Source of the DNA: Panicum virgatum
Lineage: Eukaryota; Streptophyta; Magnoliopsida; Poales; Poaceae
Length of the DNA: 64,000 nt
Reading direction: 5' to 3'
NCBI RefSeq assembly: GCF_016808335.1
Contig: NC_053139.1
Span: 19,902,782-19,966,781, forward strand
In this document: positions 45,780 to 57,784 of the stretch, in pieces
How positions within the stretch are numbered: position 1 is the first letter of the stretch
Layout of the letters: each line of letters begins with the position of its first letter
The notes under the pieces: generated by a model
The model's database searches: none
What the model saw: only the letters and a program-made list of their open reading frames with translations
What the model was told of the DNA's origin: nothing
Position numbers and translations under genes: made by a program

Positions 45780-45945
45780 GTACACCTTCCATAAACGATG
45801 GTATAACTTTATTTCTTTGAGTACTCTTGGTAGCCAAGGGTACATGTACACTAGTGAAGATGGAGTTTTGAACGTATTAAAAGGCTCTACTATCGTGACG
45901 AAAGGAGATTTGCAATCTTGTAATCTGAACCATCTTCGTGGTTTA
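45780..45945 (+). pseudogene. Copia fragment upstream of GAG-pre-integrase
   Basis: The translation NFISLSTLGSQGYMYTSEDG then VLNVLKGSTIVTKGDLQS matches the stretch after the protease in plant copia polyproteins (usual pattern NLISLGTLDSKGY, then a Gly-Val-Leu-x-Val-x-Lys-Gly box). Only about 55 codons remain. No LTR is seen nearby. Confidence 0.6.
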
Positions 45946-46261
45946 CAATTACTAGCAATGGTGTTGTAAGTTCTCATTCACTATATGATTCAGCTACTAT
46001 TAATCTTTTGCATCTGCATTTTAGGTATATGAAAAAACTTTGTTTGGCAATATTATTGAGCAACCGAGGACTTCTAGATGAACATAGCACCATTGAGTTG
46101 ACATTTCGTGAGTATTGTGTGTTTGATAACAGAGGTTGAAATTCAATACCTCAATAAAACATACAAATAAAGATTTTTTGGGTGCATTCTGATTTTTGGG
46201 GTAAGCTCACAAACCTTATCTCTGCAGAATCCAGGACTTCTTTGATTCAATGAAATTAGGT

Positions 46262-47248
46262 AATGTGGCATCAGTAACGGGCATAAGTTTTCAGTTACAA
46301 GAAAACATACAACAAACATTAACTGTAACGGACTTTAATAAAGACCGTTAGCAATAAGACCCCTAGGTCCGTGACCGGGCAACAATGAAGTCGTTACTAA
46401 TGACAAGATAGTGGTAACAGACTTTATGTACAATAGTTACAAAAATCATTGGTAATGGGCATTATTGACGCCCGTTGCCAATGTGTTGAATAATGGTGAC
46501 AGGTATTTTTTTTTGCCTGTTACAAATGAGTTCCATTAGGTAACAATTATTGTTAATGCCCGTTACCAATATGTTGAACAATTGTAACGGGTATTGTTGG
46601 CTGTTACAAATGAGTTCACTTCAGGTTATATGGAGGAGCTTCTTCATTTCAGAATGAGCTAGCTTTTTCTGGACGCCCCTGCTCAACGGGCCGTCGACAT
46701 TACGCTCTGCCCCCCTCCCCAACGTGGAGCCGGCGCCACCGCCACTCCTTCACTGGCTCAGCCTGCTCCACCAAAGCACCTCCTCCATCGCCAACGCCTC
46801 CTCCACCCATAAAATGAAAATCATTACTTTGATAAGTCATTGGTAACAGCCACAAAAGTAAACACCGTTACAAATGCCTTGCATCAAGGGCCCTCGTTAC
46901 CACTTCTGACAGTGGGCCCAGAGGGAACAGCCACACGGGGTCATTGGTAACGGTCATTAGTAACGGGCTTGTAGACCATGTTACTAATGAATTATTAAAG
47001 GCAACGGTCGTCTCGTGACGCCTGTTACTGACTGTGGGCCCAGCGGGAGCAGACTTAGGGGGTGATTGGTAACGGTCTTTAGTAACGGGCGTTCTCATAT
47101 GCCCGTTACTTTTGCACGTACTTGGTAACCTGCTTTTGCCCGTTACCATTATTAACAGGTCATTAGTAACCTATTAATGGTAACGTTAGCTATGCCCGTT
47201 ACGAATGTCTGTCTTTGCTTGTTACCAATGTCTGTCTTTCACGTAGTG
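46262..47248. mobile_element. CACTA remnant with GTAACGGGC repeats
   Basis: The right end reads TCTTTCACGTAGTG, reversed CACTACGTGAAAGA, a CACTA terminus. More than a dozen copies of (G)GTAACGGGC or its reverse lie across the block in both directions, like sub-terminal binding repeats. No matching left end was found; the left side may be deleted. A short GC-rich core (46670-46800) lies inside. No transposase. Confidence 0.65.
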
Positions 47249-47251
47249 TAG

Positions 47252-47985
47252 AGATCAGAACCCTACATATTGAGCAGAGTTTAGTTTGTATATCAGCTTT
47301 AATCTCAAGATGAAATCCTACCAAGCACAGCCAGGCTTTGATTGCGGCACACATATTCTTTGAACAAATATAAAATAAAATATGTGGAAGGAAATAGCTG
47401 TGGACATCTCACACTAGTAGAACTGCCTTTGCCTATGGTCTATGGGTTAACGTTGCTTCTGTCATGCTTTAGTCTATGTTAGCACCAACATACACTCTGA
47501 ATAAGGCAGCTCTGATGACATCTGGCTAGTTAAGTGATTTGAGTTAGGTAAACTGGATTCTAATTTTATCTCCATGCATGGATGTGCTCTATATATACAC
47601 GTCACCGGGATAATCGTATTGTACATTCTAAATCGAGACTAAAATTATTACTAACTCCATGGCTAAACTGTAGTATCAGTCCTAATAAAGAGAGTGCTAT
47701 TTTAGCTTTGCCTTAAGTCAGGTTATTTTAAGTATGACTAAGTTTTCAGATAAGAGGGTCAACATTTATAGCACACTACGTAAAAAATTTCATGATGAAT
47801 CTAATGATACTTATTTTGTTTATAAATGTCGATACCCAAAAGTACACCACTTTTGGTACGCTGAGATTCTTTTTATGGGTGATGGAAAAAGATTTGCTAT
47901 TACAATCATAACCTCCTTCCTTGTCTAAACAGAACTAGGCATGCGAGTGGGCAGACTCAAATGCAGTCCTTTTAACTAGCAATGT
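47252..47985. other. Intergenic with Stowaway-like remnant
   Basis: 47700-47850 has the phrases GACTAAGTTTTCAGATAAG and GATGAATCTAATGATACTTATTTTG, resembling a Stowaway core; terminal repeats are lost. TATATATACACG near 47591 is the only promoter-like motif. No gene. Confidence 0.4.
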
Positions 47986-49021
47986 CACTACTACAAAAAA
48001 CAATTTTTAGGGATAGGCAAAAAGCTATTTATTGGGACAGGTGCAGGAACTGCCCCTACTTTTCGCTGCTACTAATACTGTTTCTAGGAGCGGGTAAGAC
48101 GCCTGCTGGGTCATGCCCTCACCTGCACTGGAAATGGCCTGATCCGCCCATAGAAAACAATTTTGAGGGTTGGGTCACACTGCGACAAGCCCCTACAAAT
48201 TGTATAAAAAACTAAAAAATAGCTGGAGACGTTGTCGCCACAGCCTCGCGTCGTGGCCTCAACCCCGCGTCATCGCTGCAGCCTAGTGTAGAGGCCAAGC
48301 GCGCCGCTGAGCCTCATGTCACGGTCACAATCTTGGCTCCGCTCCGTTGATGCAGCCTCGTGCTGCATCTGCGGCCCCGGTCCCGCACAGCCCTTGTGGT
48401 GCCTCTCTCGCCGCCATAGTGCACCGCTGCCTATGGCGGCCCCAAGCCGCCACCGCAGCCTGGCGCTGCAGTCCCGTGTCGCCTCCACGGCCGCGCGCTG
48501 CCACCACAGCCACGTGTCGTTGAGGCCTTGCATCGCCGTCTCGGCCTCGCGCCACCGCGGTGCACCGCGGCCCCGGCCCCACGCCGCCGCTGCAGCCTGC
48601 GCCGCGGCTCACCATCACCAATTCATGCACGCATAGCTATCGTGGTCATGCACCGTTGAGGCCCGCGCCTTTGAGGCATCACGCCACTGCCTCGGCCCCA
48701 TGCCATCGACGCTGCCTCACGCTGCGGCCCCAGCCCCGCCTTCAAGGCCTTGCGCCGCCGCCTCGGCACCACGCCGTAGCAATAACAAGGGAGGAGAGGT
48801 TGCACGTGGGAGAGGAAGAGATTGGTGAAAAGCATGTGCTATTTTCGCTACTGCTAAAGAGATAAGTGAGAGAGGCATGTGCTATTGCTTCTGCTACTAC
48901 AGAGATAAGGAAGAGAGAGAGGCCCGTCCGCCCGTTCATGTGCTCTGCTGCCACGCCACTGCTTTTTAATCTTTTAGGAGCTGGTGACGCCATCACCCGC
49001 TCTGAAAATAGCATTATTTCT

Positions 49022-52000
49022 TGTTAGATTTATGGGCTTGGCCCATATAAATAATCCTAATAAATCTCAAAGGCCCATTAGCGCTAAGAGGAGGTACACC
49101 ATCTATTAGTCATGTATTGCTAATGGACGAGGGTGTAGGGGGTTTTCTCCCTTTAAATACGGACCACCTCCCTCATGGAAAAAGTACACCATAGATCGTT
49201 ATACGTGGAGTCTCCTAGGTTTGGGAATTCATAAGACGATCTAATCGAGTTAGGGTTTTGCCTCTCCTCGCTGCTGCGCCGCCTTCGTAGTTGCTCCATC
49301 CCGAACGCCGGCGTGCACCGGCGAACGGGAGAGCAGGTCTCCGGAACCACTAGCTCTTGTGATCCTGCACCGGGAGAGGGCGAATAAGGTTTTTGGGAAG
49401 CGCCAAGCGCGACTGCTCATCTTCTTCGCCACAACTCATCCTCTGTCCAAGTCAGGAGCTGAGATACCAGATGTGCATGTTGATACTATTATGGAATCTC
49501 ATGATGCAACATTTTTTGTGAATATTTTTCCTATGAAAGATATGCATAGCAATTCTAGATTTTCGATAGAGATAACTCCTCAACTTGTAGCACCTATCGA
49601 GTCTTCTGAACAATCCGATGAACATGAGCATGTCCTAGAGAAGGATGACAGTGAAGCTCCTAGAAGGAGCAAGAGACAAAATCCTTTGGTGACGATTTCA
49701 CTGTGTACCTTGTGGACAATACTCACACGTCCATTGTAGAGGCATATGCATCTTCAGATGCAGATGATTGGAAAGAAGCAGTCTAAAGTGAGATGGACTC
49801 AATTCTTTCTAATGGGACATGGGAGCTCACTGAACGACCCTATGGTTGCAAGCCAGTAGGATGTAAGTGGATATTTAAGAAGAAGCTTAAGCCTGACGGT
49901 ACTATTAATAAGTACAAGGCTCGGCTTGTTGCTAAAGGGTACACACAAAAGGAAGGCGAAGACTTCTTTGATACTTATTCACCTGTCGCTAGATTGACCA
50001 CTATTCGAGCATTAATTTCCTTGGCTGCCTCATATGGTCTTATCATTCATCATATGGATGTTAAGACATCTTTCCTAAATGGAGAGTTGGAGGAGGAGAT
50101 CTACATGGATCAGCCTGATGAATTTGTAATGAAAGGTCAATAAAACAAGGTGTGTAAACTTTTGAAGTCTTTGTATGGGTTGAAACAAGCACCTAAGCAA
50201 TGGCATGAGAAGTTCGACAGAACTTTAACTTCTGCGGGCTTTGTCATTAATGTGGCTGATAGATGTGTGTACTATCGCTATGGTGGGGGTGGAGGAGTGA
50301 TATTATGCTTGTATGTGGACGACATACTGATCTTTGGCATAAACATTTATGTGATTAATGAGGTCAAGTCCTTTCTTTCAAAGAGCTTTGATATGACAGA
50401 TCTAGGAGAAGCTGATGTTATCCTTAACATCAAGCTTATTAAGGTTGAGAATGGGATTGCTCTTTCACAATCCCATTATGTGCAAAAGGTCTTGAGCCGT
50501 TTTGACTATATCGACAGCAAGCCTTCTCCAACACCTTATGACCCTAGTATGATGTTGAGAAAGAACAGGAAAATTGCCAAAGATCAACTGAGATATTCGC
50601 AGATTATTGGTTCACTCATGTACTTAGCTAGCGCAACGAGACCCGACATATCTTTTGCTGTGAGCAAATTGAGCAGGTTCATGTCAAACCCGGGTACTAA
50701 TCATTGGCATGCACTTGAAAGGGTTATGCGCTATCTAGCAGGTACTATGAGTTATGGGATTCACTATTCTGGGTACCCTGCTGTACTTGAGGGATATAGT
50801 GATTCAAACTGGATATCTGACGCTGATGAGCTATATGCCACGAGTGTGTATGTGTTTACCCTTGGAGGTGGTGCGATATCACGGAGGTCTTGCAAACAGA
50901 CCATTTTGACGCGGTCAACCATGGAAGCAGAACTTACTGCTTTGGACACAACCACTGTTGAGGCAGAGTGGCTGCATGAGCTCTTGATGGACTTGCCTGT
51001 GGTTGAGAAACCAGTGCCGGCCATCCTTATGAACTGTGACAATCAAACGGTGATAGTCAAAGTGAACAGTGCTAAGGATAATGCAAAGTCATCAAGACAT
51101 GTTAAAAGACGACTGAAGTCTGTCAGGAAGTTGAGAAACTCTGGAGTCATAAGTGTGACTTATATTCAAACAGACAAAAACATGTCAGATCCCTTTACAA
51201 AAGGATTATCACGGAATATGATAGATAGTGCATCAAGGGAGATGTGTATGAGACCCGTATAAGTTGCCACAGTGGTAACCCAACCTATGTGATCGGAGAT
51301 CCCGTGAATTAGGACTTGGGGAGAACAAGCTAATGACGAACTAAGGAGAGTAATGGTTAAACCCTCTCTAAGAAAAGATGCAATACTCTCAGTTGCTGTA
51401 AGGAAGGTTGGCTATTTGCCTTAATGTGTTTCTGTTGGCTCTAATGAGCAAAGGTGCTGTCCTACAGAGCATTCTTGAAAGAACACACCTATATGAGTCT
51501 GACTGTCTAACGTCGCAGTCTGTGAGATTTGGGTGATCTCTAGTAAACTCATGAAGAGACCAGGGACTACAACGTATATGCTCCACCCGCAGAGAAGCCT
51601 ACTGGCAGCCATGTACTGGTTATGACTTTGAGTGAAACTTGTTCGCACCAAACTTGCAATTTAAGGCGTAGTCTATTGTTCAAGTTGTGGATAAGTGTAG
51701 CTTGGAGCTCTAGGTGAGAGTTCAACTTAATAGTCCTCACTAAAACACTGGTATATCAAACAGTAGTGAGAAACAGGCAAAATATATAAATGAGTATTTG
51801 AGATCTGGTGGGGGATTGTTAGATTTATGGGCTTGGACCATATAAATAATCCTAATAAATCTCAAAGTCCCATTCGCACTAAGAGGAGGTACACCATCTA
51901 TTAGTCCCGTATTACTAATGGACGAGAGTGTAGGGGGTTTTCTCCCTTTAAATACGGACCACCTCCCTCATGGAAAAAGTGCACCATAGATCGTTATATG

Positions 52001-52516
52001 TGGAGTCCCCTAGGTTTGGGAATTCATAAGACGATCTAATCGAGTTAGGGTTTTGCCTCTCCTCGCTGCTGCGCCGTCTTCGTAGTTGCTCCATCCCGAA
52101 CGCCGGTGTGCACCGGCGAACGGGAGAGCAGGTCTCCGGAACCGCTCGCTCTTGTGATCCTGCACCGGGAGAGGGCGAATAAGGTTTTTGGGAAGCGCCA
52201 AGCGCGACTGCTCATCTTCTTCGCCACGACTCGTCCTCTGTCCAAGTCAGGAGCTGCGGCATATCGTCGTCTGCATCGCCGGTTGCTGCACTCCGTTCGA
52301 AGGACCATCTTCGTCTCGTCTGCGCCTTTCATCTTCCCGGCGGCTCCCGCACAGTACGTATTTTGTGATCAGATCTGTTTTATAATCATATTTTCTGAGA
52401 TCATGTTTATGATATACGTACTGTCTAGTATGTTAGAGTCATGCATGCTAGGTTTAATTCTCGTCATGATAAATTTAGTTCGGAATTTAAACTTACAGTT
52501 GTCTATTTCTCCAACA
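49022..52516 (+). mobile_element. Ty1/copia element with internal deletion
   Basis: TSD TTTCT at 49017-49021 and 52517-52521. The 3' LTR (51817-52516, 700 bp) has TG..CA ends (TGTTAGATTTATGGG, CTCCAACA). The 5' LTR is cut after 440 bp at 49461, where it joins pol. These 440 bp align to 51817-52256 with no gap and about 17 mismatches by eye. Lost: the rest of the 5' LTR, primer site, gag, protease and integrase. A purine tract (CTGGTGGGGGAT) precedes the 3' LTR. It inserted into the CACTA element. Confidence 0.95.
49462..51262 (+). pseudogene. copia reverse transcriptase and RNase H
   Basis: It begins in the hinge before RT (EIPDVHVDTIMESHDATFF) directly after the LTR break. A frameshift near 49685 precedes WKEAVQSEMDSI-like sequence. 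Then [53 protein letters not shown], a TAA at 50141, SLYGLKQAPKQW, catalytic LYVDDILIF, RPDISFAVSKLSRFM, then RNase H with SDSNWISD, GGGAISRRSCKQT, STMEAELTALD and the end SDPFTKGLSRNMI. The 370-codon second part is uninterrupted. Confidence 0.95.
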
Positions 52517-52627
52517 TTTCTAGGAGCAGGTCAACTGCACCTCGCTCCTTTTGTAGGAAAAACTTGCATTTTGACCCGCTCCTGGAAAAATTAAGACATT
52601 GCTACAAATAATTTTTGTAGTATAGTG

Positions 52628-53905
52628 TCACACATCATTTGGTAACAATTTTTTTAAAGAAAAAAATAGAATACAAGATTCTTTAACTTGTCCCATGGTA
52701 GTCCCTAAAAAAACTTTTGAGGTCCACTTAGTCACTGTAGCTCTTCGAGTTTAACATATTGAAGACCTTGATGATACCATAAGGACATAGTTCAAGGAAA
52801 ATATATTTTGCTCCACAAAGGGGCAGTGACAGCCTCCTTTATAGGATTTCTTCACCGACTTTTGGTGACACCATATATAAACGGGTACAAATAAAACGGT
52901 TTCACCTACGCAAACTTTTTATCAATATCCGAAACTATCTAAAAAGGAACCGGAACGCCACGCACCAAACAGACTTACAATGGATTGATCCGAACTGATG
53001 CACTTAGGCCGGTTGCTAATTAAGAACATGCAAGTGGGATCCGTTTTTAAAGGAAGTTTTGGCTTGCCCATCATAAGACTGGAATTCTTTTCATTTGCAC
53101 GGCCATGGATACATCACACAAGAGGGGAAAACAAAGAAAACTAATATAAAAACGTTGACCTAGGTATGCACCAGGGTCCAACGCAAGCAGCCAGACACGT
53201 AGCTGCGATCTGCCGTGAAGCGGCTGTCCTGGAAGCCAGACACTCTTTGCTCACAATTGCAACTCCATCTCCATACTTTCCTTGTTTTTCCAACGCTATA
53301 CCTGATTACGCATATGGAGTTTGAGGAGATAGAATTCCAGGGCTCATTCCGATTAAAGCTTAGATGGATGCTATCGGCCTATCAGGGTGGCACCCAAAGA
53401 TGAACATCAATTTCATGCTTACTTAATTCTTTGACCATGTTCTACATCTATAACAATATTTAGTCTGGAGTTGCTCTGCTGCGATCACATACTGAGCATA
53501 AATACATAATGTGGTCGTTACACAATTGATGAATGCAATTTTTTATAATTATTTATGATTGCATTTGAACTAAAAGCAGATAACCAGTGCCTTTCTAGAT
53601 TTAGAGTATTTATAAATGTGAAAAATTCGAAATAACACAGAATTCCTGTAAATCCGTCTCTTTTCCTAGGGACAGTAGTATATCTCATGAAAATCATGGT
53701 GAAGGGCCAATTTTGTTACAATAATGGTGATACATTATTTACACAAAAAAACAGTGACACAGTGGCACATAGTGCATATTGATTTTTGTTCAAACACATA
53801 AGTGCACACACTCATCCTTATGAATATATGCATACAACTCACACCACCTCTCTGAGCATTTCTGAGAATCCTAATCAACAAATCTGAAGATTGATGAAGC
53901 CACTA
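52628..53905. other. Intergenic, no gene recognised
   Basis: AT-rich. 53770-53900 carries a phrase series (GTGCACACACTCATCCTTATGAA, CACCTCTCTGAGCATTTCTGAG, GATTGATGAAG) that recurs in diverged form at 60290-60410 and is familiar as a dispersed grass repeat. Nothing else supported. Confidence 0.45.
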
Positions 53906-55323
53906 CACTGCCAGAAAACGGGCATTGGTCTGCAGACGTTAGTACTGGTCGGGCTTCAGTCGTGTACTAACGCCTCAATTTAGTACCGGGTGGTACACAC
54001 AGTGCCCCTATGAGCCGTTTAATACCGATTGTACCCACCAGCCGGCACTAAAGTACGCCACCAACGCCAGGGGCAAAAACTAAATGACAATTTAGTACCA
54101 GCTTGTGGTTTGAGCCGGTATTAAATAGCCCCGAGGAGATTTAGTACCGGCTGGTGGCTCCAGCCAGCACTTAATATCTCAAATTAGTACTGGATGGGGA
54201 GACCACCTGGTACTAATATCCACCGCACCGCCTCCACAGTTCACACACACTTTATCTCCTCCTCTCCCACCGGCCTTAACCACCACTAGTATTATCTTCC
54301 CACTACACACTCCTTCCTCCAATCCTCCTCTCTCTTCCCTCTCCTCTCTCACTATCGAAGGGGCCTCCGGCCATAGAAGGTGCGGGATGCCGGTGCCCGC
54401 TAGGCCACTAGGACATAGGGGATGGTGTGAGGGGCGGCCGTTGGCATGCAGGGGGCGCAGACTCCTTCCCCAGCCACCAGGGAGCAGGGCCGCTAGAGCG
54501 CGGGGGCCTTTCCCGGCAGCCACCGACGCGTGGGGGGGGGGGGGGGCAGAAGCCTTCCTCAGCCACTGCCAGCCCACGGGTGCGCGGAGGTCACCGGCCA
54601 CCTAGGGCGCGACACCGCCGTCACATGGGTGGCGTGGAGGCCGCCGGCCATCAAGGGCACGATGCAGCCGGCCACCAAGAGAGAGAGGCCGCTGGCGTGG
54701 GGGCCTTCCCGGGCTACTACGGAGTAGGGGGCGGCGCGCGTGGGCCTTCCCCGGAGGCCGCCGGCCACCAAGGGCGTGGCACCGGCTGCTCCCAAGGGAG
54801 CAGGGCCGCCGGCACGCGAGGGCCTTCCTCGGCCGCCAAGGGGTAGGGGCAGCACGCGGGAGCCTTCCCCGCTGGCTACCGATGTGCGGGGGGCACGGAG
54901 GCCTTCCCCGCAAGACGCGGAAGCCGCCGACCACCAAGGGCACGGGGGGCTCCATGTGATTTTTTTATTCTTGTGAAACTTTGACTTGTTCATGTGAAAT
55001 CTGAGATTGTGGATCATGTAACTAGTTCATGTGATTGTGATTTTTTTGTGATTCTTGTGATTCATCTGATTGTGAATGCGGTGGGGGCTGGCACCGTGTG
55101 GAAAAGAAATGGAAAAGGAAGTGAGAAAAGAGAAAAAAAGAAAAAAACAACGCATGACATCATGAGATGTTTACTGACCGGTACTAAGCACTCCATTTAG
55201 TACCAGTCGTTTCGACCATTATTAAATGCCGGTGCATTTAGTACGGACGGGTCGGTACCGGGCAGAAGACCATTACTAACCGGGGGTTTCCTCCCGGTAC
55301 TAGTGCGGAGTTTTCTAGCAATG
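53906..55323. mobile_element. Non-autonomous CACTA (CACTG-ended)
   Basis: The left end CACTGCCAGAAAACGGG and the right end, reversed, CATTGCTAGAAAACTCC are inverted partners. Sub-terminal zones are full of TTTAGTACCGG and reversed copies. The core 54360-54960 is GC-rich, built from repeats around CCGGCCACCAAGGGC, with a 14-bp G run at 54533. No clear 3-bp TSD. Several accidental frames on both strands. No transposase. Confidence 0.85.
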
Positions 55324-55577
55324 ACATGTGTCCAGCTATTTACTGCCATACGCCTACCACAGAAAACACAGTGTCGTAAAAACCATAAGACAAACCTACA
55401 AAAATACGGGGTGCCCGTCTAGAGCTGATGAATATAATATGCATTTGTGTCCCCATAAAACACAAAAGAATGAGAGATGAGTGCTTGGACCATAGTCACC
55501 CCGGAACGTGGTACGGTGCCACGTTTCGATACTAGAAATGCGGGTACATTTTTGTTCCAATAGTATTAAAATCACTC

Positions 55578-56264
55578 TTAAACAACGTACCACGTTCCTC
55601 GATCCATTGATCCGGGAACTTTTGTGACCGTGGCTTTGACCCCACTCGTCCGTCCATTGCAGGCATCTGAATCGAAATGGTCACATAAAAAAAGTTCAAA
55701 TGACCTCGCATTGTCACACACAAAAGATAAGTAAATGTCTATACCCTTTGCCATCATCGCAAGAGAAGTAGCAAGTAGTATAATTGCCCCGACGACGGCA
55801 GCTGGGATGCGGGTCGCGGGTGTGGCGCCCGGTTTGACTCGATCGCACGGCCGCGTGGTTGGTGACCTGGAGGGGAGACTCGGGAGGCTGCGAGCTACTA
55901 GTGGCCCTGGCAGGGGCAGGACGGGGATTCCCGTGCGGGATGATTCAGTTGCGGTTGCCGACCGAAAGGTTGTTTGGCCTCCTCGTATGCGCAGCACGAC
56001 TGCAGGAGCACGGTGGTGTACGTCGTCGCTGCCTGTCTTTGTCGTTGGCTTGTTGCCTCTTCGTGGCCGTTTGTAAGCTGGTGTGATGATCTTGGATGGC
56101 CGGCCACGACGGGGTACGCTGGCGTTTTTCTGCTGGCGGCGGTTTGGAGTGGTGGGGTTCAACGAACTATAGCTAATGCGGGTTATTTTCGCGATGCTAG
56201 CACGTTGCGAAAGATCTGTGTGAGGTTGCCGGCAAGGAAGGTGAAAGTCAAACACTCGATTCAT
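55578..56264 (-). CDS. Hypothetical ORF, one membrane helix
   Basis: 228 codons on the minus strand, one of the longest uninterrupted frames outside known elements. It is basic and Ser/Pro/Arg-rich, then has a hydrophobic stretch (AAVVGAIILLATSLAMMAKGI) near residue 155. No family recognised. Plus frames over the same bases (55735-56315) are also partly open, so coding is doubtful. Given the neighbouring repeats, it may belong to an unknown element. Confidence 0.25.
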   Translation of the reverse strand: MNRVFDFHLPCRQPHTDLSQRASIAKITRISYSSLNPTTPNRRQQKNASVPRRGRPSKIITPAYKRPRRGNKPTTKTGSDDVHHRAPAVVLRIRGGQTTFRSATATESSRTGIPVLPLPGPLVARSLPSLPSRSPTTRPCDRVKPGATPATRIPAAVVGAIILLATSLAMMAKGIDIYLSFVCDNARSFELFLCDHFDSDACNGRTSGVKATVTKVPGSMDRGTWYVV

Positions 56265-56384
56265 TTACCCTTTCAAGTCGGAATTGGACATCTAGGATTT
56301 ATTTTAAAAATATAAGAGGGACATGCGTGTGTCCCAAATGGAGGTCTCGGGTCGTGTAGCCTTTAAAGTCTGAAATGGATATTT

Positions 56385-56765
56385 GCACATGTATTTTATT
56401 TTTTTAAAAGAAAACGAGGCAATCTTCGGAAATGTGAATTTGTCCCTACTGTAAAACACCGGCTTCAGCAAGTTTGATAGTATATACACTTCCTCTAGAG
56501 GCATGCATGCCTCATTTATTCTTTTGAAAAGAATCAAGAAAACAATAGTTAATTTTCCATCACAAATAGCAATTTTTGTCGCGTCTAAAGAAATGGATAG
56601 TTGAACCTTTTTTGCACTTATGTCACATCAAGGTATTAAAAGGAAAGGAAAACCTGCAGAATCCAATCTAATTCAGAAGGAAGAGTGGCCTAGCCTTGGT
56701 TCGAAAAGGCTGGTTATTAAAATGTGTTTTCTTTGTGCGCTCTGTTTCATACAATTCTTGTGTGA
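56385..56765. repeat. Dispersed duplication with 60560-60860, copy 1
   Basis: Shared ordered blocks: GGAAATGTGAATTTGTC, ATACACTTCCTC, TTTTTTGCACTTATGTCACATCAAGGTATTA, a GAGTGGCC...CCTTGGTTC block, and CTCTGTTTC. Copy 2 differs at many bases. Neither is coding. Confidence 0.65.
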
Positions 56766-57780
56766 TTAGATAAACCCCCCCCCCCCCCCCCAATAGAACA
56801 TGTGGTAGAAAATTAATTTGGACAAACATTTTTTTTGCAAATCATAAAGTATAGACACAGACTCTCATATGAATATACGTACCCAATCCGTGTATCATTA
56901 AAATAATAACACCAGTTAAATCATGGAATAATTCAGAAAAATGCGAGCATCCGTGTCGAGTCTAGGGCTCGAATCTGGATGGGTAAATTCCACCACAAGA
57001 AACCTTACCAGCTCAATTATGCTTAGCTTACCAAGTATATATTTATGTATGAGAAGAAATCATTTTGCTTTAGTGTTTTCCCTATAGTTTTTTTAGTACA
57101 GAGAACTGCGACAAGTCTTTGTTATGGCCGTTAACATCATAGAAAAAGTTCTATTTATGCAAGTCCTTTTTTTCTAGTGAAATTGTTGAGCAGGCCTATA
57201 TGGACCAATTCAAGAAACCCGTGAGAGATTTCTCCACTTTCCACCTAAAAGGAAAAAAGAAAGAAGAGCGAAGCAAATGATTGAGGCTGCTTCCATCATG
57301 TTGACTATTATTTTTCGATCAAGCGAAGGTTCCCCGGAAACAAAACAACTAAAATTTTTGTGCGACAGAAAAAAGGATGTTTTTTTCTCTACTCCTTTCT
57401 ATATTTCCCTTTTGAGAGATACTGGGAGGTCGACGGCTGCACGCTCCGTCTGCGGGTCGCGGGGTCGTGCAGGGTAGAACGGGCATTTCTGCATGAGATT
57501 CGGTGGTTCGCTCCATGAATGCGCGGCATGGCCGCCGCACGGGCATATGGTGGTCTTTATCGCAGGCTCATCGTGGCCGGCCGCTTGCAAGCCCAATGAT
57601 TATTATAAAACATAGCAGGATTTGGCTGGGTACAACGCCGGGGATATACGTGTTTTTGCCGGTGGTAATCCTCGTTTTTTTAATAATGGAAACGAGTTTT
57701 GGCCTCTACAAAATGTACACAGTCCAATGATTATTATAAAACATAGTTGTCTATTGGCTAACAAGGGAATGAACAAAGGA
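56766..57780. other. Intergenic with homopolymer and direct repeat
   Basis: A run of 18 or so C lies at 56776-56794. 56935-57040 reads like another dispersed grass repeat (ATGCGAGCATCCGTGTCGAGT, ACCAGCTCAATTATGCTTAGC). A perfect 23-bp direct repeat (CCAATGATTATTATAAAACAT plus AG) lies at 57593-57615 and 57724-57746. No gene. Confidence 0.5.
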
Positions 57781-57784
57781 AAAA

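Larger units (their letters stand above)
47986..52627. mobile_element. Non-autonomous CACTA hosting a copia insertion
   Basis: The left end CACTACTACAAAAAACAATTTTT and the right end, reversed, CACTATACTACAAAAATTATTTG are inverted partners. Sub-terminal motif CTAGGAGCGGGT/AGGAGCAGGT and its reverse ACCCGCTC occur on both sides. With the copia (49022-52516 plus one TSD) removed, the element is about 1.14 kb with a GC-rich core at 48240-48800. The flanking trinucleotides (TGT and TCA) do not match, so the TSD is eroded or the ends are one step off. No transposase. Confidence 0.8.

Noticed and set aside
48270..48865. Cys/Arg/His-rich frames
   Set aside because: GC-rich core of the CACTA at 47986; no family, both strands open.
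54179..55017. Frames up to 152 codons
   Set aside because: GC-rich repeated core of the CACTA at 53906-55323; accidental.
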